A DNA stretch of 64,000 bases from JANMDU01 sp043777675. Its GTDB lineage: Bacteria > Pseudomonadota > Gammaproteobacteria > Burkholderiales > Burkholderiaceae_C. The position numbers and the translations under genes were made by a program. Location: the NCBI GenBank assembly GCA_043777675.1, contig JAYWHR010000070.1, positions 1-64,000 on the forward strand. The letters are read 5' to 3'. The stretch's first letter is position 1. Each line of letters begins with the position of its first letter. This document shows positions 40,739 to 49,588 of this stretch, one piece after another. The notes under the pieces were generated by a model. It searched no databases. It worked only from the letters and a program-made list of their open reading frames with translations, and was not told where the DNA came from.

Positions 40739-41740
40739 ATGAAAGCTCTTGTCTATACCCAACCGAATGAAGTGCAACTGCTGGATCGCCCCGATCCTGC
40801 TTTGGAAGCCGGCGAAGTGGTGCTCAAAATCGAAGCCGTAGGCATCTGCGGCTCCGATATGCATGCCTATCACGGTCACGATCCTCGTCGCAAGCCGGGC
40901 TTGATCTTGGGGCATGAGTTTTGCGGTACGGTCGCGGAATCGGCCTCCGCGCAATACGCCAAAGGTACGCGCGTCACCGGCAATCCACTGATTACCTGCG
41001 GCACTTGCGAATACTGCGTGCAAGGCCGCAATAACCTGTGCAGTAATCGCACGATGGTCGGCATGACGCGGCCTGGCGCGTTTGCGCAATACATGTCGAT
41101 TCCTGCCGCATCGTTGATTGATATGCCGCAAGACATGCCTGCTACGCACGCCGCCGTTACCGAGCCCGCTGCCACCGCCTTGCATGCGATCAATTTATCG
41201 ATGCGCGTTTTGGTGCGCCCCGTGCAGGAATGCCGCGTGCTGATTTTGGGCGGTGGCGCGATAGGCATGCTGTCTGCCTTGCTGCTGAAAAGCTATGGCT
41301 GTGCGGACATCTCAGTCGCTGAGGTCAACCCACTGCGCCGCCAGCAAATCGAGCAATACGCGCTGGTCAAAACTTACAACCCCAAAGAGACCCATCCCGC
41401 AGAAAACGCCTTCGATTACGTGATGGATGCCGTCGGCTCCAAAATCACACGCACCACCGCTTTTGCCAGCGTGAAAGCCGGCGGCGTGATCATGCACATT
41501 GGCCTGCAAGACTGGGCCAGCGAAATCGACATGCGCCGCTTGACGCTCGCTGAGATCACCCTTTTGGGCACATACACCTACACAACCGCCGATCTACGCG
41601 CAACCGTGAAACTGATCCATGAAGGTGCTTTCGGAAGTCTTGCTTGGCTCGATACCCGTCCCTTGAGCGCAGGTGCACAAGCGTTTGACGACTTGAATCA
41701 AGGGCGGGCTGCCTCAGCCAAGGTCATACTCTGCCCTTAA
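40739..41740 (+). CDS. zinc-dependent alcohol dehydrogenase (HpsP-like, MDR family)
   Basis: A 333-aa medium-chain dehydrogenase. Catalytic zinc site: GICGSDMHAYHG (Cys about 38) and GHEFCG (His-Glu about 60). Structural zinc cysteines: CGTCEYCVQGRNNLC. Rossmann motif ILGGGAIGMLSALLL at about 168. Closest in style to sorbitol/threonine dehydrogenases that oxidise secondary alcohols. Last gene of the cluster, with AAAGG ahead of the ATG. In the hps system an MDR works with an SDR on DHPS. Its stop overlaps the convergent gabT stop by four bases. Confidence 0.85.
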   Translation: MKALVYTQPNEVQLLDRPDPALEAGEVVLKIEAVGICGSDMHAYHGHDPRRKPGLILGHEFCGTVAESASAQYAKGTRVTGNPLITCGTCEYCVQGRNNLCSNRTMVGMTRPGAFAQYMSIPAASLIDMPQDMPATHAAVTEPAATALHAINLSMRVLVRPVQECRVLILGGGAIGMLSALLLKSYGCADISVAEVNPLRRQQIEQYALVKTYNPKETHPAENAFDYVMDAVGSKITRTTAFASVKAGGVIMHIGLQDWASEIDMRRLTLAEITLLGTYTYTTADLRATVKLIHEGAFGSLAWLDTRPLSAGAQAFDDLNQGRAASAKVILCP

Positions 41741-43011
41741 GCAAGCAGGGCATTGCCCAAGATATCCAATGCCTCATCAAACACGGCTTGTTCAATCGTG
41801 AGCGGAAAAAGAAATCGGATCACATTTGCATCCACGCCGCAGGTGAGCAAAATCAAACCTTCAGCTAGCGCCGCCGCCTGCACAGCCTTGGTTTTGATCA
41901 CATCGGGCTCACCGTTCGCATCACGAAACTCGCAAGCCACCATGGCGCCCAAACCACGGACATCAAAGATTTGCGGCACTTGTGCGCGAAGACTCTCCAA
42001 ACGATCTTTGAGCTGCTGACCAAGCTTGCCACCGCGCTGGGGTAATTTCTCTTCCTGCATCACCTCAATCACAGCATGCGCAGCTGCAATGGCCAATGGG
42101 TTGCCGGCGTATGTGCCACCTAAGCCACCAGGAGCGGGCGCATCCATGATGTCAGCCTTGCCTGTCACGCAGGACAGTGTCATGCCGCCAGCCATGGATT
42201 TAGCAATCGTCATGAGATCAGGCAGCACACCATCCTTCTCAAAGTGGTGCATTGCAAACATCTCACCGGTGCGGCCAAAGCCTGTTTGCACTTCATCAGC
42301 AATCAGCAATATGCCGTGCTCATCGCAGAGCTGCCGCAGCCAGACAATAGCTTCACGCTGAATCACGTTGAAGCCGCCTTCGCCTTGGACGGGCTCGAAA
42401 ATAATAGCTGCAACTCGGCTGGGCTCAATGTCAGCTTTAAAGACGTGCTGCATGGCCTTTTTGACACTCGCCAAGTCAGCGCAATGGCAGGGAAAAGGCA
42501 CATGATAAATCTCTGGCGGAAATGGGCCAAAACCAATTTTGTAAGGCGCTACTTTGCCAGTGAGTGCGGCCGCAAACAGGCTTCTGCCATGAAAAGAGCC
42601 GCCAAAAGCAATGACGCCGCTACGCTTGGTGTGTGATCGTGCAATCTTGATCGCGTTTTCCACGGCTTCAGCGCCAGTTGAGAAAAATGCGGTTTTCTTC
42701 GCATGCGCGCCAGGCGTCAACTCATTGATTTTTTCGGCAAGTGAGATATAGCTTTCATAGGGGATCACTTGATAACAGGTGTGCGTGAATCGCTGCAGCT
42801 GCGCCTCAATGGCAGCGACGACTTTAGGATGGCGATGCCCCGTGTTGAGCACAGCGATGCCACCAGCGAAATCAATGTAGCGTTTACCTTCTACATCCCA
42901 CAGTTCGCTGTTGGTCGCGCGATCAGCAAAAAAGCTGGCCATCACGCCTACACCGCGTGGTGTAGCCGCTGCTTTTCTTGCCATCAGTTGTTCGTTGAGA
43001 TTGATATTCAT
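41737..43011 (-). CDS. gabT: 4-aminobutyrate aminotransferase
   Basis: A 424-aa class III PLP aminotransferase turning GABA and 2-oxoglutarate into succinic semialdehyde and glutamate. FFSTGAEAVENAIKIARSHT, IAFGGSFHGRSLFAAALTGK, IFEPVQGEGGFNVI, IADEVQTGFGRTGEMFAM and the PLP lysine in TIAKSMAGGM (about 268) are complete; GGTYAGNPLAIAAAH is canonical. Downstream of patD on the same strand, so the product of aminobutyraldehyde oxidation is its substrate. 5-aminovalerate activity is also possible for such enzymes. Confidence 0.93.
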   Translation of the reverse strand: MNINLNEQLMARKAAATPRGVGVMASFFADRATNSELWDVEGKRYIDFAGGIAVLNTGHRHPKVVAAIEAQLQRFTHTCYQVIPYESYISLAEKINELTPGAHAKKTAFFSTGAEAVENAIKIARSHTKRSGVIAFGGSFHGRSLFAAALTGKVAPYKIGFGPFPPEIYHVPFPCHCADLASVKKAMQHVFKADIEPSRVAAIIFEPVQGEGGFNVIQREAIVWLRQLCDEHGILLIADEVQTGFGRTGEMFAMHHFEKDGVLPDLMTIAKSMAGGMTLSCVTGKADIMDAPAPGGLGGTYAGNPLAIAAAHAVIEVMQEEKLPQRGGKLGQQLKDRLESLRAQVPQIFDVRGLGAMVACEFRDANGEPDVIKTKAVQAAALAEGLILLTCGVDANVIRFLFPLTIEQAVFDEALDILGNALLA

Positions 43012-43030
43012 TGCCGGTGCTCCTCAAGAC

Positions 43031-44485
43031 TTAAAGTTTGATCATCACGTGTCTGGGCACAGTGTAATCTTCCAACGCATACATCGACATATCTTTGCCG
43101 TAGCCGGAAGATTTCAGGCCGCCATGCGGCATTTCATTGACTAGCATAAAGTGGGTGTTGATCCAAGTACAGCCATACTGCAAACGCTTCGCCACATTCA
43201 TCGCCTTGCTGATATCCTGCGTCCAGACACTGGAGGCCAAGCCGTATTCTGAATCGTTGGCCCAGCCCACCACTTCTTCCATGTCTTTGAAGCGGGTAAC
43301 GGACACCACGGGGCCAAAAACTTCGCGCTGTACGATTTCATCGTCTTGCCGCGCACCCGCAATGACTGTCGGCTCATAAAAGTAACCATCGCCTGGGCGA
43401 ATTTTCCCGCCTGTGGTGACTTCCATATGCCCTGCCATTTGTGCACGTTCAACAAAGCTGGCCACGCGATTGCGCTGGCGATCGGAGATCAGAGGCCCGA
43501 TCTCTACGCCGTCTTCATCTTGCAAACCCATCTTGATGGTGGCAACTGCGCTGCTTAAATCAGCGACTAGTTTTTCATAAATTTTGTTGCTCGCGTAAAT
43601 TCGGCAGGCGGCGGTGCAATCTTGGCCCGCGTTGTAATAGCCAAATGTGCGAACGCCTTCCACGACAGAGGCCAAATCAGCATCGTCAAACACAATCACT
43701 GGCGCTTTTCCGCCAAGCTCAAGGTGCGTGCGTTTGAGCGTTGTTGAAGCGGCTTGCAAAATCTTGCGGCCGGTCGAGACGTCGCCCGTGATGGATACCA
43801 TGCGCACCTGTGGATGCTCTACCAACGGCTGCCCCACGCTTGCACCGCGCCCACAAACAATATTGAGCACGCCTTTGGGCAAAATATCTGCACATACCTT
43901 GCCAAATAGCAAAGCGGTAAGAGGGGTTTGCTCGCTAGGTTTTAGTACGACAGTATTGCCAGCTGCCAGAGCGGGTGCTGTTTTCCAAGCTGCCATCAGC
44001 AAGGGGTAATTCCAAGGGGCAATCGAGCCCACGACACCCACCGGATCTCGGCGAATCATACTGGTGTGGCCAGCTAAATATTCGCCAGCGATTGAGCCAC
44101 TCATGCAGCGCGCAGCACCTGCAAAGTAACGGAAGCAATCGGCAATAGCGGGAATTTCATCGGCGAGGGCTCTGGCATAGGGCTTGCCGCAATTGAGCGA
44201 CTCTAAGCGAGCGAAGGTCTCTGCGTTTTGCTCAATGGCATCCGCGATTTTGAGCAAAGCATAGGAGCGCTCAGCTGGCGTTGTTTGAGACCACGTACCA
44301 AACGCACGGGCTGCAGCCGCCACGGCGCGATTGAGTTGCTCTGCGCTGGCTTCGTGTACTTCGCAGAGCACTTGGCCTGTAGCTGGATTAAGGATGGGTT
44401 CGCCTGGGCCTTCGCCTGTGACGAGCTGCTGATCAATCAATAAATCTGTGGGGAAACTCAACTGAAAATCATTAGGATGGCCCAT
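43031..44485 (-). CDS. patD: gamma-aminobutyraldehyde dehydrogenase
   Basis: A 484-aa aldehyde dehydrogenase oxidising 4-aminobutanal to GABA. VGSIAPWNYPLLMAAWKTAP, NTVVLKPSEQTPLTA, SITGDVSTGRKI, catalytic Glu in HLELGGKAPVIVFDDAD (about 250) and catalytic Cys in YYNAGQDCTAACRIY (about 285) are present. NAGQDCTAACR and the terminal YGKDMSMYALEDYTVPRHVM are characteristic of YdcW/PatD. Its place right after ydcSTUV matches the E. coli ydcSTUVW order. A small gap (19 bases) precedes gabT. Confidence 0.92.
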   Translation of the reverse strand: MGHPNDFQLSFPTDLLIDQQLVTGEGPGEPILNPATGQVLCEVHEASAEQLNRAVAAAARAFGTWSQTTPAERSYALLKIADAIEQNAETFARLESLNCGKPYARALADEIPAIADCFRYFAGAARCMSGSIAGEYLAGHTSMIRRDPVGVVGSIAPWNYPLLMAAWKTAPALAAGNTVVLKPSEQTPLTALLFGKVCADILPKGVLNIVCGRGASVGQPLVEHPQVRMVSITGDVSTGRKILQAASTTLKRTHLELGGKAPVIVFDDADLASVVEGVRTFGYYNAGQDCTAACRIYASNKIYEKLVADLSSAVATIKMGLQDEDGVEIGPLISDRQRNRVASFVERAQMAGHMEVTTGGKIRPGDGYFYEPTVIAGARQDDEIVQREVFGPVVSVTRFKDMEEVVGWANDSEYGLASSVWTQDISKAMNVAKRLQYGCTWINTHFMLVNEMPHGGLKSSGYGKDMSMYALEDYTVPRHVMIKL

Positions 44486-44530
44486 GATGAACTCCTGTGC
44501 TTGGGGAAAAGTGGTAATGAAATCTGTGCG

Positions 44531-45340
44531 TTAGCGGTTATTGCTGTCTTCATCAGAGCGGGTGAGCCAGTAGGCCAGCAACACAGGAATGAATGTGAGA
44601 ATGATGATGAAGACAGCGACCACATTGGTCACCGGCCTTTGACGCGGACGGATCAGCTCTTGCAACATCCAAATCGGCAGTGTGGTTTGCTGACCAGCAG
44701 TAAACGTAGTCACGATGACTTCGTCAAAGCTGAGTGCAAAAGCTAAAAGCGCGCCGGCCAACAAGGCCGATCCAAGTTGCGGCAGCAACACATAACGAAA
44801 GGTTTGAAACGCATTCGCGCCCAAATCCATCGAAGCTTCTAGCAGCGACGGGCTAACACGGCGCAATCGCGCCACAGCGTTGTTGTAGACCACCACCACA
44901 CAAAACGTGGCATGTCCGATCACAATGGTCCAAAAACTAAATGGAATTTCAAGCGTATGGTAGGCCGAGCGCAGAGCGATGCCAGTGATTACGCCGGGTA
45001 AGGCGATGGGCAAAATAAGTAGCAAAGAAATCGACTCGCGGCCAAAGAATTGATGCCGTGCCAGCGCGCCCGCAGCCAAAGTGCCGAGCACCAAAGCTAC
45101 AAGCGTTGAAAGCGTGGCGACTTTAACGGACAGCCCAATCGCATCCCACACATCTTGGCGTTCCCAAGCTACGGCAAACCATTGCGTGGTAAGCGCGGGC
45201 GGTGGAAACACAAAGCTCTTATCTTCCGCGCTGAAAGCATACAAAATAATCAGTGCCAAGGGAATATGCAAAAACAAAACTGCAGACCAAGCAGCGAGCT
45301 TGAGCCCCCAGCCAGCACCGACGCGAGGCTTAGAGTGCAT
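44531..45340 (-). CDS. ydcV: putrescine-type ABC transporter permease YdcV
   Basis: A 269-aa inner-membrane permease, six helices, of the PotC type. The ATG at 45338-45340 follows AAGGAG by 6 bases and overlaps the ydcU stop by 11 bases; the longer frame upstream is rejected. Segments: FLHIPLALIILYAFSAEDKS, LPIALPGVITGIALRSAY, the EAA loop LEASMDLGANAFQTFRYVLL PQLG-like and FALSFDEVIVTTFTAG, the classic PotC motif. Works with YdcU and YdcT to import putrescine or a similar amine. Confidence 0.9.
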   Translation of the reverse strand: MHSKPRVGAGWGLKLAAWSAVLFLHIPLALIILYAFSAEDKSFVFPPPALTTQWFAVAWERQDVWDAIGLSVKVATLSTLVALVLGTLAAGALARHQFFGRESISLLLILPIALPGVITGIALRSAYHTLEIPFSFWTIVIGHATFCVVVVYNNAVARLRRVSPSLLEASMDLGANAFQTFRYVLLPQLGSALLAGALLAFALSFDEVIVTTFTAGQQTTLPIWMLQELIRPRQRPVTNVVAVFIIILTFIPVLLAYWLTRSDEDSNNR

Positions 45341-46286
45341 CAAAAGCTCCTTTGCGTTTGGCCAGCCACAAATAAACGGCAATGATCAAAATAGGCACCA
45401 ACGAGAATGCCGCTGCAAAAGGGATATTGCCTGCTACACCTTGCTGGCGATAAACCACTTGCCCAATATAGAGCGTTGAGTTACCAATGACCTGCGGAAT
45501 AATGTAGTCACCAAACGTGAGCGAAAAAGAAAAGATCGTGCCTGCGGCAACGCCGGGGATAGCCAGAGGCCAGATCACTTGCCTGAAGGTTTGCCACGGC
45601 GTTGCGCCTAGATCTGATGAGGCCTCAATGTAGGAGCCCGGAATACGCTCAATAGCAGCCTGAATCGGCAAAATCACAAACGGCAGCCACATATAGACAA
45701 ACACGATAAATGTACCCATCGGAGAGAAACTCAATGAATTTCCACCGATCACTGGCGTTTGTAAAAGTGCATCGAGAAGCCACTGCAGGTGCAACTGCTG
45801 GGCCACCCAAGCTATCGCACCCTCTTTGGCCAACAACAACTTCCATGCATACAAGCGAACGAGATAACTCGACCACAAAGGCAGCATCACCGCCAAATAC
45901 AGAATAGCTTTTTGAGAGCCTCGCGCATGTCGCGCCATGTAGTAAGCCAACGGAAACCCAATCACCACACAAGCCATCGTCACCGCAATCGCCATGGTGG
46001 TGCTGCGGATGATCACGTCTAGATTTGCAGGTGCAAAAATTTCTATAAAATTTGTGAATCCGACCTCACGCACCACTTGACCGGTGAAATCATCTAAACG
46101 AAAAAAGCTATTGGCTAGCAAGCTGAGCAGCGAGCCCAGATAGATCACGCCAAACCAAAGCAGAGGAGGTACAAGTAAGACGCCCAGCAGCAAGCCCTTG
46201 CGGGCGTAAAGCAAGTAAGACAACTGATTGGCCCAACTGCGGTTGGGCTGCGCCAACCTGACAGAGGTGAGCGCCAAGCTACTCAT
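45330..46286 (-). CDS. ydcU: putrescine-type ABC transporter permease YdcU
   Basis: A 318-aa permease of the PotB type. The ATG at 46284-46286 overlaps the ydcT stop by four bases, so it is preferred to a longer N-terminus. It has a basic N-terminal extension, then GLLLGVLLVPPLLWFGVIYL (first helix), VMLPLWSSYLVRLYAWKLLL, the EAA loop IEASSDLGATPWQTFRQVIW and FGDYIIPQVIG. Heterodimer partner of YdcV. Confidence 0.9.
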   Translation of the reverse strand: MSSLALTSVRLAQPNRSWANQLSYLLYARKGLLLGVLLVPPLLWFGVIYLGSLLSLLANSFFRLDDFTGQVVREVGFTNFIEIFAPANLDVIIRSTTMAIAVTMACVVIGFPLAYYMARHARGSQKAILYLAVMLPLWSSYLVRLYAWKLLLAKEGAIAWVAQQLHLQWLLDALLQTPVIGGNSLSFSPMGTFIVFVYMWLPFVILPIQAAIERIPGSYIEASSDLGATPWQTFRQVIWPLAIPGVAAGTIFSFSLTFGDYIIPQVIGNSTLYIGQVVYRQQGVAGNIPFAAAFSLVPILIIAVYLWLAKRKGAFDAL

Positions 46287-47314
46287 GCAAGCGCTCCTGC
46301 CATGATGCCGTGAACAGCCCCTAGCGACCAATGCAGATGAATTGTCTGACCGACCTCTGGCACGCGATCAGCAGTCAAAGGTTGATCCACAATCCACTCC
46401 GTCTGCCCTAGCTGCGCTACACGCAGGCGCACAAAAGAGCCAAAATATTGCACGCTGCGCAAGGTTCCGGTGACTTTTGCATCTTCCTGCGCACCAACAC
46501 GAATTTGCTCAGGCCGCAACATGGCCAGAGCAGTGCCTGTGATGTGTATGGCCTGCTCACCTGAGATCAAATTCGCAGTGCCAACGAAATCGGCCACGAA
46601 GCGCGTTTTGGGCTTGTTGTAGAGCACCTCAGGCGTGGCCACTTGCTCTAATCGCCCAAGATTAAAAACACCAATGCGATCACTCATCGACAGCGCTTCG
46701 TGCTGATCATGCGTCACGAAGATAAACGTAATACCTAACTGTCTTTGCAAGTTTTTAAGCTCGACCTGCATTTGCTCTCGTAACTTCAAATCTAATGCGC
46801 CCAGTGGCTCGTCGAGCAACAAGACCTTGGGCTCACTGATCAAAGCGCGCGCCAAAGCAATCCGCTGACGCTGCCCCCCAGATAACTCATTGGGCTTTCG
46901 CCCAGCCACCTGCGGTAAGCGCACCACATCCAGCAGCTCATGCGCTTTGCGCTCACGGACTTTTTTCTCCACGCCGCGAATACGCAGCGCATAGGCCACA
47001 TTCTCCAGAATGCTCATATGGGGAAAGAGCGCGTAATCTTGGAACACCGTGTTCACGGCGCGCTCATAGGGCGGCAGATGCGTCACATCTCGTCCACCCA
47101 AATTTACTGTACCTGATGTGGGCAGCACAAACCCTCCAATCATCCGCAGGCAGGTGGTTTTGCCCGAGCCCGAAGGCCCGAGCAAGGTGAAAAATTCACC
47201 CGGCAGGATATCCAGCGTAACGCCGTCGACTGCCTGCACTGACTTACCAGCTGATTTAAAAACACAGGAGAGCTGATCTAGATAGACGGCTCCCGGCTCA
47301 ATGGGAAGGTTCAT
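46283..47314 (-). CDS. ydcT: putrescine-type ABC transporter ATPase YdcT
   Basis: A 343-aa ATPase of the PotA type. Walker A LGPSGSGKTTCLRMIGGF (about 42), Q-loop TVFQDYALFPHMSILENVAY, signature LSGGQRQRIALARALISEPK, Walker B VLLLDEPLGALDLKLREQMQ, H-loop FIFVTHDQHEALSMSDRI. The C-terminal third is a TOBE regulatory domain (AMLRPEQIRVGAQE, SVQYFGSFVRLRVAQ). Forms one transcript with ydcS upstream (32-base gap). Confidence 0.93.
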   Translation of the reverse strand: MNLPIEPGAVYLDQLSCVFKSAGKSVQAVDGVTLDILPGEFFTLLGPSGSGKTTCLRMIGGFVLPTSGTVNLGGRDVTHLPPYERAVNTVFQDYALFPHMSILENVAYALRIRGVEKKVRERKAHELLDVVRLPQVAGRKPNELSGGQRQRIALARALISEPKVLLLDEPLGALDLKLREQMQVELKNLQRQLGITFIFVTHDQHEALSMSDRIGVFNLGRLEQVATPEVLYNKPKTRFVADFVGTANLISGEQAIHITGTALAMLRPEQIRVGAQEDAKVTGTLRSVQYFGSFVRLRVAQLGQTEWIVDQPLTADRVPEVGQTIHLHWSLGAVHGIMAGALA

Positions 47315-47346
47315 GGTTTAAAACTGACGCGCTTCAGTGCAGACGA

Positions 47347-48507
47347 TTAACGGCCGCCCAAGACGGCGATGTAGTCAGAGACCCACTTATGGTAGGGCAC
47401 GCATTTGTTGTCTTGAGTCTTGCACTGGCTGGTAGGCGTGCGCCAGAAGGAAATTTTGTCAAATGAGTCAAAGCCCTGGCGAGCGCAGCCCTGATCAGTC
47501 AAAAGCTTGTTGCCTTTGCAAGCTGCGGGCACGGCAGGCACAGAGCCAAACCAAGCCGACAAATCGCCTTGCAGTTTGACATTGAGTGAATGCTCCATCC
47601 ACTGGTACGCGCAATTAGGGTTTTTCGCATCGGTGTGCATCATGGTGCTGTCAGCCCAACCGGTCGCGCCCTCGACCGGCACAACTGTTGCAATTGGAGC
47701 TTTCTTGGAGCCCAAAATATTTGCTTGGAACTGCCATGAACCAGAAGCCACGACGCCTTCGTTGGTGAAGTCATCAATCTGCACGAACGCATCGTGCCAG
47801 TATTTGCCAACGATCTTGCGTTGACCGCGCAGCAATTCAAGCGCGGCTTTGTATTGCACTTCATTGAGTTCATACGGGTCTTTGATGCCCAGCGCAGGAT
47901 TTTTCTTCATCAAATACAAAGCAGCATCAGCGATATAAATCGGACCGTCAAAAGCCTGCACGCGGCCTTTGTTGGATTTGCCGTCTGGTAAGTTTTGTTC
48001 TTCGAACACCACAGACCAACTAGTTGGCTTTTTATCGCCAAAAACTTTGGTGTTGTACATCAACACGTTCCAGCCCCACTGATAGGGCACACCGTAGTGC
48101 ATGTTGTTTTCAAAATGCCAAGGTGCTTTTTGCAAGCGTGGATCGATATTTTTGTAGCTCGGGATCAGAGCCGTATTGATCGGCTGCACTTTTTTGCCGC
48201 GAATCAAGCGCGTACTGGCATCGCCCGAGGCAGTGACCAAATCGAAGCCTCCTTCGTTCATCAGCGCGACCATTTCGTCGGATGTGCCAGCGGTCTTGAC
48301 GTTCACCTTGCAACCAGATTTCTTCTCAAAATCCGTGACCCAATCAAAACTCTTGTCAGTTGCGCCGCGCTCGATGTAGCCGGGCCAGGCTACGATATCC
48401 ACTTGGCCTTCGGACTTACCGAGCTTGGTGACCATTTTTTGAGCAAAGGCGCTGCCGACAAAGCTGACGCATATCGCCACTACTAAGGTTCGCTGAAGAA
48501 GTTTCAT
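47347..48507 (-). CDS. ydcS: putrescine-type ABC transporter substrate-binding protein YdcS
   Basis: A 386-aa periplasmic binding protein with a signal peptide (VVAICVSFVGSAFAQ). It follows E. coli YdcS almost throughout: VDIVAWPGYIERGATDKSFD, CKVNVKTAGTSDEMVALMNE, DLVTASGDASTRLI, NLPDGKSNKGRVQAFDGPIY, YWHDAFVQIDDFTNEGVVAS and a C-terminal FDKISFWRTPTSQC. First gene of the ydcSTUV-patD-gabT run; AGGAG-like sequence precedes the ATG. E. coli YdcS was also reported to have poly-hydroxybutyrate synthase activity; nothing here tests that. Confidence 0.94.
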   Translation of the reverse strand: MKLLQRTLVVAICVSFVGSAFAQKMVTKLGKSEGQVDIVAWPGYIERGATDKSFDWVTDFEKKSGCKVNVKTAGTSDEMVALMNEGGFDLVTASGDASTRLIRGKKVQPINTALIPSYKNIDPRLQKAPWHFENNMHYGVPYQWGWNVLMYNTKVFGDKKPTSWSVVFEEQNLPDGKSNKGRVQAFDGPIYIADAALYLMKKNPALGIKDPYELNEVQYKAALELLRGQRKIVGKYWHDAFVQIDDFTNEGVVASGSWQFQANILGSKKAPIATVVPVEGATGWADSTMMHTDAKNPNCAYQWMEHSLNVKLQGDLSAWFGSVPAVPAACKGNKLLTDQGCARQGFDSFDKISFWRTPTSQCKTQDNKCVPYHKWVSDYIAVLGGR

Positions 48508-48592
48508 GAAAGGCTCCTAGGGGTTGAGGATCGGCAAACCTAGCGTGTTTGCCCTCGCTGGAGTTTATTGAAAGATCGTTGATTGACAAAAT

Positions 48593-48602
48593 GCAATATT
48601 GC
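48593..48602. promoter_or_regulatory. candidate LysR-type binding site
   Basis: A perfect palindrome GCAATATTGC inside ATGCAATATTGCTTGCG, in the 148-base gap between ydcS and the divergent LysR gene. It has the size and place expected for a LysR-regulator site acting on both promoters. Confidence 0.4.
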
Positions 48603-48655
48603 TTGCGCTATCTATCGTTTTTAGAGATACTGGGGGTTAACCCTTTTATTTTTCG

Positions 48656-49588
48656 ATGGCTGCTCTCAATCACCGCCACTTCACGCTCAGGCAATTTCGA
48701 TACTTTTTAGCGATATGCGAAGCCGGTTCGGTGGCAGCCGCAGCGCGCATGGTCAATATTGCCCAATCTGCCTTGACCAAGAGCATCTTGGAGCTGGAAG
48801 ACTCTCTAGGCACAGCTCTTTTTGAACGCTCATCACGCGGCATGGTGCTCACGCAAGCGGGCTACCGCTTCCAAGCGAGCGCTCAAAAAGTGCTGGGAGC
48901 TGTGGCCGAAGCCAGCATGATCCATCGCGGCGATGCACAAAACCTCACCGGCGTGCTGTGCATCGGCGTGAGCAGTTTGGTGGCAGGTTACTACTTGGCA
49001 GATTTATTTGCGCGATTTCAGCGCTCGCATCCGTCGGTGCGGATCGAAGTAGTGGAAGAAACGCCGCAATTCTTAGAGCATTTACTCATCAATGGCGAGG
49101 TTGATCTGGCAATGATGGTGAGCAATGACTTAGGCAATCCGCAAGCGCTGGTGGTGGAGACGCTCACCCGCTCCAATAGCCGTGTCTGGATGTCTTCGAG
49201 CCATCCGCTAGCTCAGGCCACAGACCTGTCGCTTAGCGAGTGCGCCGCTGTGCCGCAAATTTTGCTGCAGGTCGATCGGATCGATGCCGTGTTGCGCTCG
49301 GTGTGGTCGCGCTACTCTTTACGACCTGATGTGATGCTGCGAACATCTTCTTTGGAGGCGGTGCGTTCTTTGGTGGGCTTGGGTGCGGGCATCGCCATCC
49401 TGCCAGATTTTCTCTATCGCCCTTGGACACTGGACAACCAGCACATCGAGGTGCGGAATTTACGCGAATCGATTCCTACAGTCGATGTGGGCTTGGTGTG
49501 GCGACGCGGGCTTCGCAACCGGGCTGTCGTCGATGAATTCATTGCTGTGGCTCGGGAAAAATCCCCTTTGCTCAAACGCACCGCTTAG
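48656..49588 (+). CDS. LysR-family regulator next to the ydc operon
   Basis: A 310-aa regulator: winged helix-turn-helix at about 8-70 (FTLRQFRYFLAICEAGSVAA, AARMVNIAQSALTKSI, ERSSRGMVLTQAGYRF) followed by the LysR substrate domain (VLCIGVSSLVAGYYLADLFA, GAGIAILPDFLYRPW). Divergent from ydcS, so it most likely controls amine uptake and breakdown, perhaps sensing putrescine or GABA. Its stop overlaps the convergent gpsA stop by four bases. LysR proteins usually activate in response to a pathway metabolite. Confidence 0.9.
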   Translation: MAALNHRHFTLRQFRYFLAICEAGSVAAAARMVNIAQSALTKSILELEDSLGTALFERSSRGMVLTQAGYRFQASAQKVLGAVAEASMIHRGDAQNLTGVLCIGVSSLVAGYYLADLFARFQRSHPSVRIEVVEETPQFLEHLLINGEVDLAMMVSNDLGNPQALVVETLTRSNSRVWMSSSHPLAQATDLSLSECAAVPQILLQVDRIDAVLRSVWSRYSLRPDVMLRTSSLEAVRSLVGLGAGIAILPDFLYRPWTLDNQHIEVRNLRESIPTVDVGLVWRRGLRNRAVVDEFIAVAREKSPLLKRTA

